Shown piece after piece: positions 14,223 to 21,226 of a stretch of 38,543 nt of DNA (positions are counted from its first letter, which is position 1; the number at the start of each line of letters is the position of its first letter). The translations under genes and the position numbers were made by a program. This DNA is from a virus, in IMG/VR virus record IMGVR_UViG_3300035698_012907, positions 1 through 38,543 of that record; one strand, given 5' to 3'. The notes beneath the pieces were generated by a model. That model worked only from the letters and a program-made list of their open reading frames with translations. It made no database searches and was not told where the DNA came from.

Positions 14223-14335
14223 GAGATATTGAAATAGAAGAGTGTGGTATTTCTGTTTATCATGTTAAAGAACAAGATTATTATGATAATTTGGATAAAG
14301 TAGTTTTGGGTTGTCTTGATTTTCGGGAGGAATAA
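14198..14335 (+). other. open -1 frame extending the terminase paralogue to the TerL start
   Basis: After a TGA at 14195 the -1 frame is open for 45 codons (VSKEEDKLRDIEIEECGISV...) and ends with TAA 14333-14335, which overlaps the ATG of the next gene as TAATG. No plausible start codon or binding site begins it, so it looks like the tail of the paralogue reached by a -1 shift, for example at A-AAG (14204-14207), or like the result of a one-base deletion. It does not resemble the terminase nuclease domain. Confidence 0.45.
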
Positions 14336-15225
14336 TGTATCAAAAAAATCAGAATTTACGAGCAGCTGGTGAGATAGTCGAATATACTCCTGAGATGGTT
14401 GCCAAATATATTAAATGTAAAGAAGATATTATTTATTTTGCATCTCATTATTGTTATATAATAACAATTGATTATGGTAAAATATTAATTCCATTAAGAG
14501 ATTATCAAAAAAGATTTTTAAAAGTGTTAATTGATACACCTGATAATAAGAAAAATATTTTAGCGATGTTACCTAGGCAAATGGGAAAAACTACATTATC
14601 AACTATTTATTTAGTTCATAGAATGTTGTTTAATTCTGATAAAAATATAGCTATTCTTGCTAATAAGCAGATTACATCAACAGAAATTATGGGTAAAGTT
14701 AAGATGATGTATGAGATGCTTCCTTTATGGTTACAACAAGGTGTAATTGATGGTGGTTGGAATAAACAGACAATATCATTAGAAAATGGTACAAAGGCAA
14801 TATCTGCATCTACTGCATCTACTGCGATTCGTGGTATGGCAATATCAGATTTATATTTGGATGAATTTGCATTTGTACCAACTGGAGTTGCAGATGAATT
14901 TATGGCTTCAGTATATCCAACTATTATATCTGGTAAGACATCTAAAATTATTATTACATCAACACCAAATGGGATGAATGCATTTTATCATTTATGGAGT
15001 GATGCAACAAAGGGTAAAAATAATTATTATCCTGTTAAAGTACATTGGAGAGAAATAGAAGGTCGTGATGATGAATGGAAAGAATCTGTAATAAGAGATA
15101 TCGGAATAGTAAAATTTACTGCTGAATTTGAATGTTGTGATAAAAATACTATAATAAGAGTAAAAAATAAATATACAGATGAGATAATAGAAACTACAAT
15201 TGGAAATTTTTATAATGAATTATAA
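14335..15225 (+). CDS. 17: large terminase ATPase half fused to N-terminal split-intein fragment, 296 aa
   Basis: N-terminal half of the gp17 packaging motor: adenine/Q-type region DYQKRF near 57-62, Walker A PRQMGKTT (80-87), Walker B LYLDEF (173-178, Asp176-Glu177) and coupling motif TSTPN (208-212). After FTAEFE266 the sequence turns into an intein N-fragment beginning CCDKNTIIRVKNKY (residues 267-296): Cys1 followed by N-T at positions 5-6, as in intein block A. The frame then stops, so this gene encodes N-extein plus a 30-residue Int-N. It starts behind GGGAGG. Trans-splicing with the product at 15514-16677 would yield the full terminase. It overlaps the HNH gene by 11 bp. Confidence 0.92.
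   Translation: MYQKNQNLRAAGEIVEYTPEMVAKYIKCKEDIIYFASHYCYIITIDYGKILIPLRDYQKRFLKVLIDTPDNKKNILAMLPRQMGKTTLSTIYLVHRMLFNSDKNIAILANKQITSTEIMGKVKMMYEMLPLWLQQGVIDGGWNKQTISLENGTKAISASTASTAIRGMAISDLYLDEFAFVPTGVADEFMASVYPTIISGKTSKIIITSTPNGMNAFYHLWSDATKGKNNYYPVKVHWREIEGRDDEWKESVIRDIGIVKFTAEFECCDKNTIIRVKNKYTDEIIETTIGNFYNEL
15133..15222 (+). other. N-terminal fragment of an atypically split intein (30 aa)
   Basis: Begins with Cys (TGT at 15133-15135) and ends at the stop. Choosing the first of two adjacent Cys as residue 1 puts N-T at 5-6, where block A has D-T, and restores EFE-CKFLGSS across the splice, the usual T4-like sequence EFECEFLGSS. The very short N-half matches the layout of the Ace Lake TerL split intein (about 25 + 104 residues), as I recall it. 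Confidence 0.85.
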
Positions 15226-15529
15226 GTGTAGATTTCCTAATTGTGGTTATAAAACATCTGATAGGTCACAGATAGATTTACATCATATTATACCTATATC
15301 ATTGGGTGGAACAGATGATAAATATAATAAGATATTGTTATGCCCTAATCATCATAGAAGGATTTATGTGCCTAATATAATATCTGGTACTCATATGGTG
15401 AATGCTAGTAATAAGATAGAGTTATTAGGATATTTGCTTTCTTCATCAGGTGTTTTATTAGAATATAAGATTTTTGATGGTGATATGTGTTTATATAAAA
15501 TTGAGGGGTCAAAATGGGATCAAAAATGA
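15215..15529 (+). CDS. free-standing HNH endonuclease inside the split intein locus, 104 aa
   Basis: Start chosen at the ATG 15215 (MNYKCRFPNCGYKT); a TTG at 15200 is an alternative. Motifs in order: CRFPNC zinc-type Cys pair, DLHHIIPISLGGTDD (first His pair of the HNH motif), NKILLCPNHHRRI (Asn and last His). Such small HNH enzymes cut DNA at a specific site and promote homing of the element that carries them; here the likely target is an intein-free terL allele. It overlaps the Int-N gene by 11 bp and the Int-C gene by 16 bp, so all three are probably translated from one message. It is not fused to either intein half. Confidence 0.85.
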   Translation: MNYKCRFPNCGYKTSDRSQIDLHHIIPISLGGTDDKYNKILLCPNHHRRIYVPNIISGTHMVNASNKIELLGYLLSSSGVLLEYKIFDGDMCLYKIEGSKWDQK

Positions 15530-15858
15530 AATTAAATAATAATTGGTTGATAGATACACCAGAGGGTTTTGTTGATTTTTCTGGTGTTCAGATAATAGAA
15601 GGATCTAAGATATGGTTTCATATTATATTAGAAAATAAATCATATATAAAATGTAGTCCTAATCATTTATTTGTTATAGATGAGATTGAAATGACGGCAT
15701 TGGATCTTATACCAGGAATGGTGTTACAGACTAAGATAGGTTTTGAAAAAATAATAAGTGTAGATTCATATAAAAAAGAAGGTAAGTCATTATTTGATGT
15801 TGTTGGTGTTGATAATACAAGTAGTTGTTATTATACTAATGATATTGTGAGTCATAAT
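15514..15858 (+). other. C-terminal fragment of the split intein (115 aa)
   Basis: Contains IDTPEGFVDFSGVQ, a block-B-like His in KCSPNHLF (His51), and the block F/G end LFDVVGVDNTSSCYY-TNDIVSHN followed by Cys (TGT at 15859-15861) as the +1 residue. The terminal His-Asn and the following Cys are the residues needed for Asn cyclisation and ligation. It is similar in length and order to the Ace Lake TerL Int-C as I recall it. It lacks an endonuclease domain. Confidence 0.9.
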
Positions 15859-16677
15859 TGTAAATTTTTAGGTAGTTCTAATACATTAATAGATGGTGAA
15901 GTTCTTGAACGATTAGAAACATGTGATCCAATAGCTATTAAATATAATGGTGTGTTTCAGATATATGAACATCCAGTTCCTGGTCAAATGTATATCCTTG
16001 GTATAGATAGCGCTGAAGGTACAGGTCTTGATAGTTCAGTAATACAAGTTTTAAGAATTAAATCAGAATTTGATATTCAACAAGTTGCAATATATAGATG
16101 CGATGATATAGATCCACATGCATATCAAGAAGTATGTATTGGAATTAGTAGATTTTATAATGAAGCATATATGATGTTAGAAAATAATAATGTTGGGAAT
16201 ATTGTTGGTGAAGGTATATGGTATGATTATGAATACGATAAAATATTAAATTGTGATGCGAAAGGTATTGGAATTCGTTCAACTAAAAAGACTAAATTAG
16301 CAGCTAATATGTTATTAAAACGATATATTGAAAATGGTTGGTTAGGGATTGTAGATAAAAATACAATATATGAAATTAGTTTATATACAGAAATTGCACC
16401 AAATGTTTTTAAGGCAGGTAAACATGAACATGATGATTGTGTTACATCATTATTATGGGGGGTATATTTTCTTACAACTGTTTATTTTGATGGTAAAAAT
16501 ACAGATGTTAAAATAATAGATTCTAAATTTAAATTAGAAGTTGATGATAATTCTATATGTGCTATTATTGATGATGGTTGTGATGAAGGTTGTGATGAAG
16601 GTTGTGATAAGGAAATTGATGATATATCTACATTATATGATGATGATAATTTATGGAGTTCTACTGAGTGGCAATAA
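15514..16677 (+). CDS. 17: C-terminal split-intein fragment fused to large terminase nuclease half, 387 aa
   Basis: Residues 1-115 are Int-C; the C-extein starts at Cys116 (CKFLGSSNTLID, the conserved T4-like sequence). The nuclease domain has an RNase H-like metal site: Asp165 in LGIDSAEGTGLDSS, Glu223 in YMMLENNNVG and Asp307/308 in EHDDCVTSLLWG. The C-extein is 272 residues, so spliced terminase would be 266 + 272 = 538, against 610 in T4. The tail ends with a short repeat (DEGCDEGCDKEIDD). The start ATG 15514 is preceded by GAGGGG at good spacing and overlaps the HNH gene. Without splicing neither half can package DNA, so the intein must be active if the phage is viable. Confidence 0.92.
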   Translation: MGSKMKLNNNWLIDTPEGFVDFSGVQIIEGSKIWFHIILENKSYIKCSPNHLFVIDEIEMTALDLIPGMVLQTKIGFEKIISVDSYKKEGKSLFDVVGVDNTSSCYYTNDIVSHNCKFLGSSNTLIDGEVLERLETCDPIAIKYNGVFQIYEHPVPGQMYILGIDSAEGTGLDSSVIQVLRIKSEFDIQQVAIYRCDDIDPHAYQEVCIGISRFYNEAYMMLENNNVGNIVGEGIWYDYEYDKILNCDAKGIGIRSTKKTKLAANMLLKRYIENGWLGIVDKNTIYEISLYTEIAPNVFKAGKHEHDDCVTSLLWGVYFLTTVYFDGKNTDVKIIDSKFKLEVDDNSICAIIDDGCDEGCDEGCDKEIDDISTLYDDDNLWSSTEWQ

Positions 16678-16695
16678 TTAACTTTAATAAAGGAT

Positions 16696-16703
16696 TATAA
16701 ATA
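16696..16703 (+). promoter_or_regulatory. T4-type late promoter before the small genes preceding sheath
   Basis: Exact TATAAATA followed by CTATG. The ATG at 16706 is only 3 bp after the box, so a transcript starting in the usual place would begin at or after this codon. Confidence 0.65.
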
Positions 16704-16705
16704 CT

Positions 16706-16849
16706 ATGGAAGTCAAGACGCTTTTAAATGTTTTAGAGGGTATGATAAGTGAAGATTTTGATCCTAAGAAAAAGAAACGATTAGCTAATAAGATTAAAAA
16801 TGGTAAGATAGTTAGAATTAAGGATTTGGCTAAGAAGGTTGGAATATGA
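16706..16849 (+). CDS. small basic protein, 47 aa
   Basis: Reads MEVKTLLNVLEGMISEDFDP, then a Lys-rich helical segment KKKKRLANKIKNG and KDLAKKVGI. It ends in an ATGA overlap with the next gene. The first ATG lies too close to the late box at 16696 to be well placed in a late mRNA; the next in-frame ATG at 16742 (residue 13) has GAGGGT almost touching it. The real start is therefore uncertain. Read-through from the terminase operon could supply the longer form. Function unknown. Confidence 0.5.
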   Translation: MEVKTLLNVLEGMISEDFDPKKKKRLANKIKNGKIVRIKDLAKKVGI

Positions 16850-17289
16850 AATTTAAAGAATATTTAGTAGAGATTACTAAAAGAAAATTATTATCTAATA
16901 CTGATAAGAAACGAATAGAACAAGCAGTTAAAAAAATGAGTGCTAAACCACCAAAAATAACTGAACTTGATAGTGGATTAGAAAGATTAGAGTATAATGT
17001 TAAAATGACACCACCAAGATTATCTACTGAAAAAAGAAATCATAGAGGATATATTGATTATGATCCTAAAACTAAAAATATAGAAAATATGTATTGTGAT
17101 TGTAATGATTGGTCGTATCGTTTATGGTCACCAATGGTAAAAGCAGGATTGGCTACGTGGGAACAACCAAAATTATATAAAAAACGACAATCATTTACCA
17201 ATAATAAAAAAAATACTATTATTACGAATCCTAAAAATATTAAATATGTATGCAAACATTTAGCTGCTGTTTTGATAGGATATTTTTAA
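16846..17289 (+). CDS. SWIM-like zinc-binding phage protein, 147 aa
   Basis: Basic N-terminal helices (KRKLLSNTDKKRIEQAVKKM), then RGYIDYDPKTKNIENMYCDCNDWSYRLW near residues 68-94 and YVCKHLAAVLIGYF at the end. The CxC...CxH spacing is that of a SWIM-type zinc site. I recall phage proteins with W-S-Y-R-x-W/F and C-K-H-L next to tail-sheath or terminase genes, annotated only as structural or hypothetical. It starts in an ATGA overlap with the small basic gene and is the last gene before the sheath promoter. A virion role is inferred from position. Confidence 0.6.
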   Translation: MKFKEYLVEITKRKLLSNTDKKRIEQAVKKMSAKPPKITELDSGLERLEYNVKMTPPRLSTEKRNHRGYIDYDPKTKNIENMYCDCNDWSYRLWSPMVKAGLATWEQPKLYKKRQSFTNNKKNTIITNPKNIKYVCKHLAAVLIGYF

Positions 17290-17292
17290 TAT

Positions 17293-17300
17293 TATAAATA
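17293..17300 (+). promoter_or_regulatory. T4-type late promoter for tail sheath
   Basis: Exact TATAAATA followed by GTTAT, 36 bp before the sheath start codon, which has its own AGGAGG site. Confidence 0.8.
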
Positions 17301-17336
17301 GTTATATAATAAAATCGAAATAAATTAGGAGGAGAT

Positions 17337-19052
17337 ATGGGACAAAAATATAGTACCCCAGGTGTATATAGTAAGGAGATAGATAGGTCAGAAGTTATAT
17401 CTCCAGTAGGGACATCTGTTGGTGGGATAGTCGTAAGAGCACCACAAGGTCCAGTTAATAGAATAGTTTCTATTACTACAGATAAAAATTATATAGATAT
17501 GTTTGGTAAACCAGTTTTTACATCTGGAACATCTGTTGCTAATCCAGAAGTACCTGAATATGGATATGGAAGTTATGCGGCTATATCATTTTTACAAGAA
17601 TCTGATGGTTTGTATGTATATAGAGTAGCAGACACTGGTGATTTGTATGCAACTGTATCATATGCAACATCTGGAGCAACAACAACATCTGGTATTCAAG
17701 CGGATATCGCACCAACACAGTTAGATAAAATTGATGAAATTGGTAGTTTAGATGGTGCTATTAGAGATGTTATTATGTTTGGTCCATTAGGTCCAGGTAC
17801 AGATGGTAATAATATCGCTACTTCAATAGAAGTTTTAGCTTCTGGTAGTGATTGGAGATATCAATATGATGATTATACTAAAGTTAGTGCCTGGCCTGTA
17901 GATAGTGACGCTATTGCTAAAAAGATTGTTAAGGTTAATGTATATAGGAAAACAGATACTCAATCCTGGGCAGAAATAAGTGCTACATCAATAGCTGAAG
18001 AAACATATTATGGATCTATTACATCAGAAGTTGATGGTAATAATAATCAACTTAAATTAACAGAACTTATTAATGGTAATTCACAATATGTTTATTCTGT
18101 TATTAATGCTAATGGTGGAGAATTTGATATTGATAATTTTGTTAATTCTAGTGAATTAACAGCATTAACAGGTGGTACTAAAGTAGCTAGTACAGGTTTA
18201 ACATCTACTACAGGTTGGAGCTTTTTTAAAGAAAAAGAAGATGTTATGGTTAATATTTTAATAGGAACATCTTATAATACTGCATATAAACAAGCTATTG
18301 ATGCTGTTATTAATTATAGAAAAGATTGTGTAGCAGTTGGACAAAGTGGACAAATTAGTGATAAGACTGTTACTCAAGTTCTTGCTGCAGAAGCGTATGG
18401 GTATGTTATAGCATCTTATACATGTTTATATGCAGGTTGGGATTTAATTTATGATCAGTATAATGATAGAAAGGTATATTTACCTAAATCTATTCAAGGT
18501 GCTGTTATTATGGCTAGAACAGATTCTGTGGCTAATGTTTGGAATTCACCAGCTGGTCAAACTCGTGGTATTATAAGTGCCTTAGATCAAAATAAAGTGT
18601 GGAATAAAACAGAAATAGGACAGTTATATGATAGGAATATTAATACTAGTAGATTATTTAAGAGTATTGGCAATGTAATGTGGGGACAAAAAACAGCTCA
18701 ACAAAAGAAAAGTGCTGTAGATCGTATTAATGTTCGTAGAGTATTGTTATTTATAGAATCAACTGTTGAAGAAGCATTACGGCCTTTTGTATTGGATATT
18801 AATAATACAGCTAAAAATAGATTGAGAATTTGGAGTATTATTAATAGTTTTATGGAAGGTTTACAGGCAGAAGGGGGTGTTATTGATTATGATGTTGTTT
18901 GTGACGATAGTAATAATACAGCGCAAGTTATTGATAATAACCAGCTTAATGTAGATTTATATGTGATGCCACCAAAAACGGTTGAATTTATAAGTTTACA
19001 AACAATAGTAACATCATCTGGTGTTAGTTTATCAGAATTAACAGTAAGATAG
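17337..19052 (+). CDS. 18: tail sheath protein (T4 gp18-like), 571 aa
   Basis: Contractile sheath subunit that surrounds the tube and shortens on infection. The N-terminus YSTPGVYSKEIDRSEVISPV, then TSVGGIVVRAPQGPVNRIV, is the hallmark start of the family, with LFGKP-like region at MFGKPVF (residue 60). The conserved C-terminal domain is present: DRINVRRVLLFIESTVEEAL, then RPFVLDINN and later FMEGLQAEGGVIDYDVVCDD, ending in strands for the neighbour handshake. T4 gp18 is 659 residues; the shorter length reflects a smaller protease-resistant outer domain. It starts seven bases after AGGAGG and is followed by a hairpin and the tube gene. Confidence 0.95.
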   Translation: MGQKYSTPGVYSKEIDRSEVISPVGTSVGGIVVRAPQGPVNRIVSITTDKNYIDMFGKPVFTSGTSVANPEVPEYGYGSYAAISFLQESDGLYVYRVADTGDLYATVSYATSGATTTSGIQADIAPTQLDKIDEIGSLDGAIRDVIMFGPLGPGTDGNNIATSIEVLASGSDWRYQYDDYTKVSAWPVDSDAIAKKIVKVNVYRKTDTQSWAEISATSIAEETYYGSITSEVDGNNNQLKLTELINGNSQYVYSVINANGGEFDIDNFVNSSELTALTGGTKVASTGLTSTTGWSFFKEKEDVMVNILIGTSYNTAYKQAIDAVINYRKDCVAVGQSGQISDKTVTQVLAAEAYGYVIASYTCLYAGWDLIYDQYNDRKVYLPKSIQGAVIMARTDSVANVWNSPAGQTRGIISALDQNKVWNKTEIGQLYDRNINTSRLFKSIGNVMWGQKTAQQKKSAVDRINVRRVLLFIESTVEEALRPFVLDINNTAKNRLRIWSIINSFMEGLQAEGGVIDYDVVCDDSNNTAQVIDNNQLNVDLYVMPPKTVEFISLQTIVTSSGVSLSELTVR

Positions 19053-19061
19053 ATAATTAAT

Positions 19062-19090
19062 ATTGACAGGAAATAATATTTCCTGTCAAT
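19062..19090 (+). terminator. hairpin between sheath and tube genes
   Basis: Perfect 12-bp stem (ATTGACAGGAAA at 19062-19073 with 19079-19090) and a five-base loop, in the 57-bp gap. No T-run follows, so it may be an mRNA-stabilising or processing hairpin and not a true terminator. The tube gene has no TATAAATA box of its own. Confidence 0.6.
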
Positions 19091-19109
19091 TAAAACATAG
19101 GAGGTAAAA

Positions 19110-19661
19110 ATGAAATTTGCTATTGAATCAAGAGCCAAGAACATGGCTGATATACAATTGGCTTATAGATGGGAATTACAATTTCCTGATATAAATAAAG
19201 TAGTTGGTGATTTATTTGATGATGAACCACTTATTATTAGATGTAGAAATGTAACAATTCCTGGTATGAGTAATGAGGTAATAGAATCATATTTTATGGG
19301 TAGTGTACAAAGATATCCTGGTAAGACTAAATTTACACCTGCAATAGAAGTTATGTTTGAGGAAACTCAAGATATGGTAATATCTAAAGCATTACAGAGT
19401 TGGAATGATCAGATATATACAGCTGATCCAGATTCTGAAAATGCTGGTTCTGCTGGTGGTTTATCTAAACGAGATGGTCAAAGTATTGATGCTTATCTTA
19501 AACTTTATAGAGCTAATAATGATGATACAAGTAAGATGTTTAGGCTTTATAATGTATTTCCTTCGAATGTTGCTGATGTTAGTCTTGATTATGCTGTTAG
19601 TGATAGTGTGAAATATGCTGTTACTTTTAATATTGATTTTTTTAAGTTAATGGATTCTTAA
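19110..19661 (+). CDS. 19: tail tube protein (T4 gp19-like), 183 aa
   Basis: Hexameric rings of this beta-sandwich protein build the inner tube. Typical family features: YRWELQFPDINK early, a loop IIRCRNVTIPGMSNEVIESY near residues 46-65 and the C-terminal strands FRLYNVFPSNVADVSLDYAV followed by SVKYAVTFNIDFF. T4 gp19 is 163 residues. The start follows AGGAGGTAAAA; an internal ATG at residue 12 is less likely. It lies directly after the sheath gene, as in T4, and two diverged tube-fold paralogues follow downstream. Confidence 0.92.
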   Translation: MKFAIESRAKNMADIQLAYRWELQFPDINKVVGDLFDDEPLIIRCRNVTIPGMSNEVIESYFMGSVQRYPGKTKFTPAIEVMFEETQDMVISKALQSWNDQIYTADPDSENAGSAGGLSKRDGQSIDAYLKLYRANNDDTSKMFRLYNVFPSNVADVSLDYAVSDSVKYAVTFNIDFFKLMDS

Positions 19662-19670
19662 GGGGATTGT

Positions 19671-19904
19671 ATGAATTTTAAAGAATATAAAAAAAGTTTG
19701 TTGGAAGTAGCTCAAACTTTTACTGGGAATACAACAGAAGTCGGTAATCATTTTCATACATATAAAGTAGATGTTAGAGGGGATGGTGAAACAGATGTTG
19801 TTAATAAGCATAAACATGTTATTCAGGGTTGGGTAGTTATAACTGGAGATACTCATGTTCATGATTTATTACTTGATACCGATCAACCAAAAGCTAATAA
19901 ATAG
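19671..19904 (+). CDS. His-rich small protein, 77 aa
   Basis: The first helix is MNFKEYKKSLLEVAQ; the rest has eight His in the pattern HFHTY, HKHVIQGW and THVHDL, which would suit metal binding. I recall phage proteins with HxH-Y-x-V-D-x-x-G-x-G-x-T and H-x-H-x-I segments near tail genes, of unknown role. It is preceded by a GGGG-containing site 4-5 bases before the ATG. It lies between the tube gene and its first paralogue, followed by a long perfect palindrome. A structural or tail-tip metal-binding role is possible but not shown. Confidence 0.55.
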   Translation: MNFKEYKKSLLEVAQTFTGNTTEVGNHFHTYKVDVRGDGETDVVNKHKHVIQGWVVITGDTHVHDLLLDTDQPKANK

Positions 19905-19909
19905 AATAT

Positions 19910-19937
19910 ATGGCAGTAATAAATTTATTACTGCCAT
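19910..19937 (+). terminator. perfect 28-bp palindrome between the His-rich gene and tube paralogue
   Basis: ATGGCAGTAATAAA and its exact complement, 19910-19937. It would form a 12-14 bp hairpin. No clear T-run follows. It may be a weak terminator, an mRNA 3' end protector or a protein-binding site. Confidence 0.55.
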
Positions 19938-19964
19938 TTAACAAGTAATAAGGGAAGTTCTAAT

Positions 19965-20486
19965 ATGGCTAATTTCACACTGATGGGTCGTGCTGCAAAA
20001 ATTGCCGATCCACAACGAACGTGGATGTGGGAACTATCAATTCCTAATAATCCTATTAATACTGTACAAGAAGAAGATATAACATTACGTTGTAAGATAA
20101 GCGCTTTACCAAATAGGGCAATAGAACCTGTAGAAACATTTTTTTTGGGAAGGAAACAATTGTTTCCTGGTAGAACGACTTTCACAAATAATTTAGTTTT
20201 AACATTTGAAGAGACTGAAGATTTAAAGATAGGTCTTTGGTTAAATGCTTGGATGGAAAAAATAGAAGGTTTAAGAACTGGTGTTGGTGATTATAAAGAT
20301 AAAAAAGATATAGCAGTTGATATGCATTTATTAATGTATAGAACAACAGGTGAATTGATGAGAAGTAAAATTGTTTTTTATCAAGCATTTCCTATAATAA
20401 AGGAAGATGTGACATTAGATTATAGTTCTAGTGAATCCGTTAAATATGCGGTAACATTTGGTTTTGATGATTGGATGTTTGAATAA
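19965..20486 (+). CDS. tail tube-fold paralogue 2 (gp19 family), 173 aa
   Basis: Shares the gp19 plan: RTWMWELSIPNN early, ITLRCKISALPNRAIEPVET loop near 44-63, FLGRKQLFPGRTTF, and the end YQAFPIIKEDVTLDYSSSES followed by VKYAVTFGFDDWMFE. Compared with the first tube gene, the loop and final strands align well, while the middle differs. Possible roles are a tube variant at one end of the tail, a tail terminator, or a second tube subunit. It has a weaker binding site (AAGGGAAG). It is closely followed by a third paralogue with its own late promoter. Confidence 0.8.
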   Translation: MANFTLMGRAAKIADPQRTWMWELSIPNNPINTVQEEDITLRCKISALPNRAIEPVETFFLGRKQLFPGRTTFTNNLVLTFEETEDLKIGLWLNAWMEKIEGLRTGVGDYKDKKDIAVDMHLLMYRTTGELMRSKIVFYQAFPIIKEDVTLDYSSSESVKYAVTFGFDDWMFE

Positions 20487-20510
20487 AACATTATCTAGGC
20501 ATTACCAAAT

Positions 20511-20518
20511 TATAAATA
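20511..20518 (+). promoter_or_regulatory. T4-type late promoter for the baseplate-proximal tail operon
   Basis: Exact TATAAATA followed by CTTTT, 18 bp before the ATG at 20537. The genes from 20537 to 31224 follow on the same strand with small gaps or overlaps and no other exact box in the gaps. Confidence 0.8.
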
Positions 20519-20536
20519 CTTTTAATAGGAGGTATT

Positions 20537-21211
20537 ATGCCAAAGGGTGTTAATAAGTTAGAACTTAAGGGGTATTATAGTGGTAAAGATATTCTTAAGT
20601 CTATACAATTAAGTTATAAATTTTATGTAACATTTTTAGATAATGCAATACGTAATAGAAAGTTAATATCAGAAATTGGTATGATGCCATTTATAAAAAA
20701 TTGGCATGTTCTTAATGTTAGTATCCCTACATACGTATTTAAGAAAGAAAGTCAGAAATATGGACCAATGGTTAAAACTATACCTGTTATAGATCATGAT
20801 GGTTTTGATATAAAAATAACTTTTGAAGAAGATAGTTATGGAACTATTGCATATTTTATAAATTGGCTACAAAGAAAAATAGTTAGACAAGATGGTATGT
20901 ATAGAAATCAAGTTGATAATAGAATAGATAATTTAAATATAGAAATAGAAGATGAGCGTGGTGTTCCAGTAGGATTTTTTAATTTTAGAGATGTTTATTA
21001 TTTGGCTTCTGGTGAAGTTACATATGATTATAGCACAAATGAAAGTATAAAATATGAAGTAACATTTGGTGCAGATTATGTAAGTACACTACCAGTTAAA
21101 AGTCCTGATGCCAATATTGCTAGAGTAACAACTGCTATTGGATTGGGACAAAAAGCTGCAAGAAAGACATTAGGTGGTTTTGCTAGAAGTGCTAGTAGAA
21201 TATTGAAATAA
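20537..21211 (+). CDS. tail tube-fold paralogue 3 with C-terminal extension, 224 aa
   Basis: Recognisable gp19-type core: FYVTFLDN near residue 29, NWHVLNVSIPTYVFKKESQK as the family loop, and the end VYYLASGEVTYDYSTNESIK followed by YEVTFGADY. A basic, Gly/Ala-rich extension of about 40 residues (VTTAIGLGQKAARKTLGGFA...) is added at the C-terminus. The core has the size of a tube subunit but is longer in the middle. It could be a specialised ring linking tube and baseplate, in the manner of gp54/gp48, or a tail completion factor; the sequence does not decide. Good binding site AGGAGG. Confidence 0.7.
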   Translation: MPKGVNKLELKGYYSGKDILKSIQLSYKFYVTFLDNAIRNRKLISEIGMMPFIKNWHVLNVSIPTYVFKKESQKYGPMVKTIPVIDHDGFDIKITFEEDSYGTIAYFINWLQRKIVRQDGMYRNQVDNRIDNLNIEIEDERGVPVGFFNFRDVYYLASGEVTYDYSTNESIKYEVTFGADYVSTLPVKSPDANIARVTTAIGLGQKAARKTLGGFARSASRILK

Positions 21212-21226
21212 TATAGGAGAATTGAA

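Noticed and set aside
15133-15858. Interruption of terL as a group I intron carrying an HNH gene
   Set aside because: Both flanks code for intein motifs in frame with the exteins (Cys1 block A at one end, HN-Cys at the other). An intron would not preserve these.
18887-19144. Minus-strand frame across the sheath/tube gap
   Set aside because: It overlaps two certain genes and the hairpin; no promoter or ribosome-binding site on that strand.
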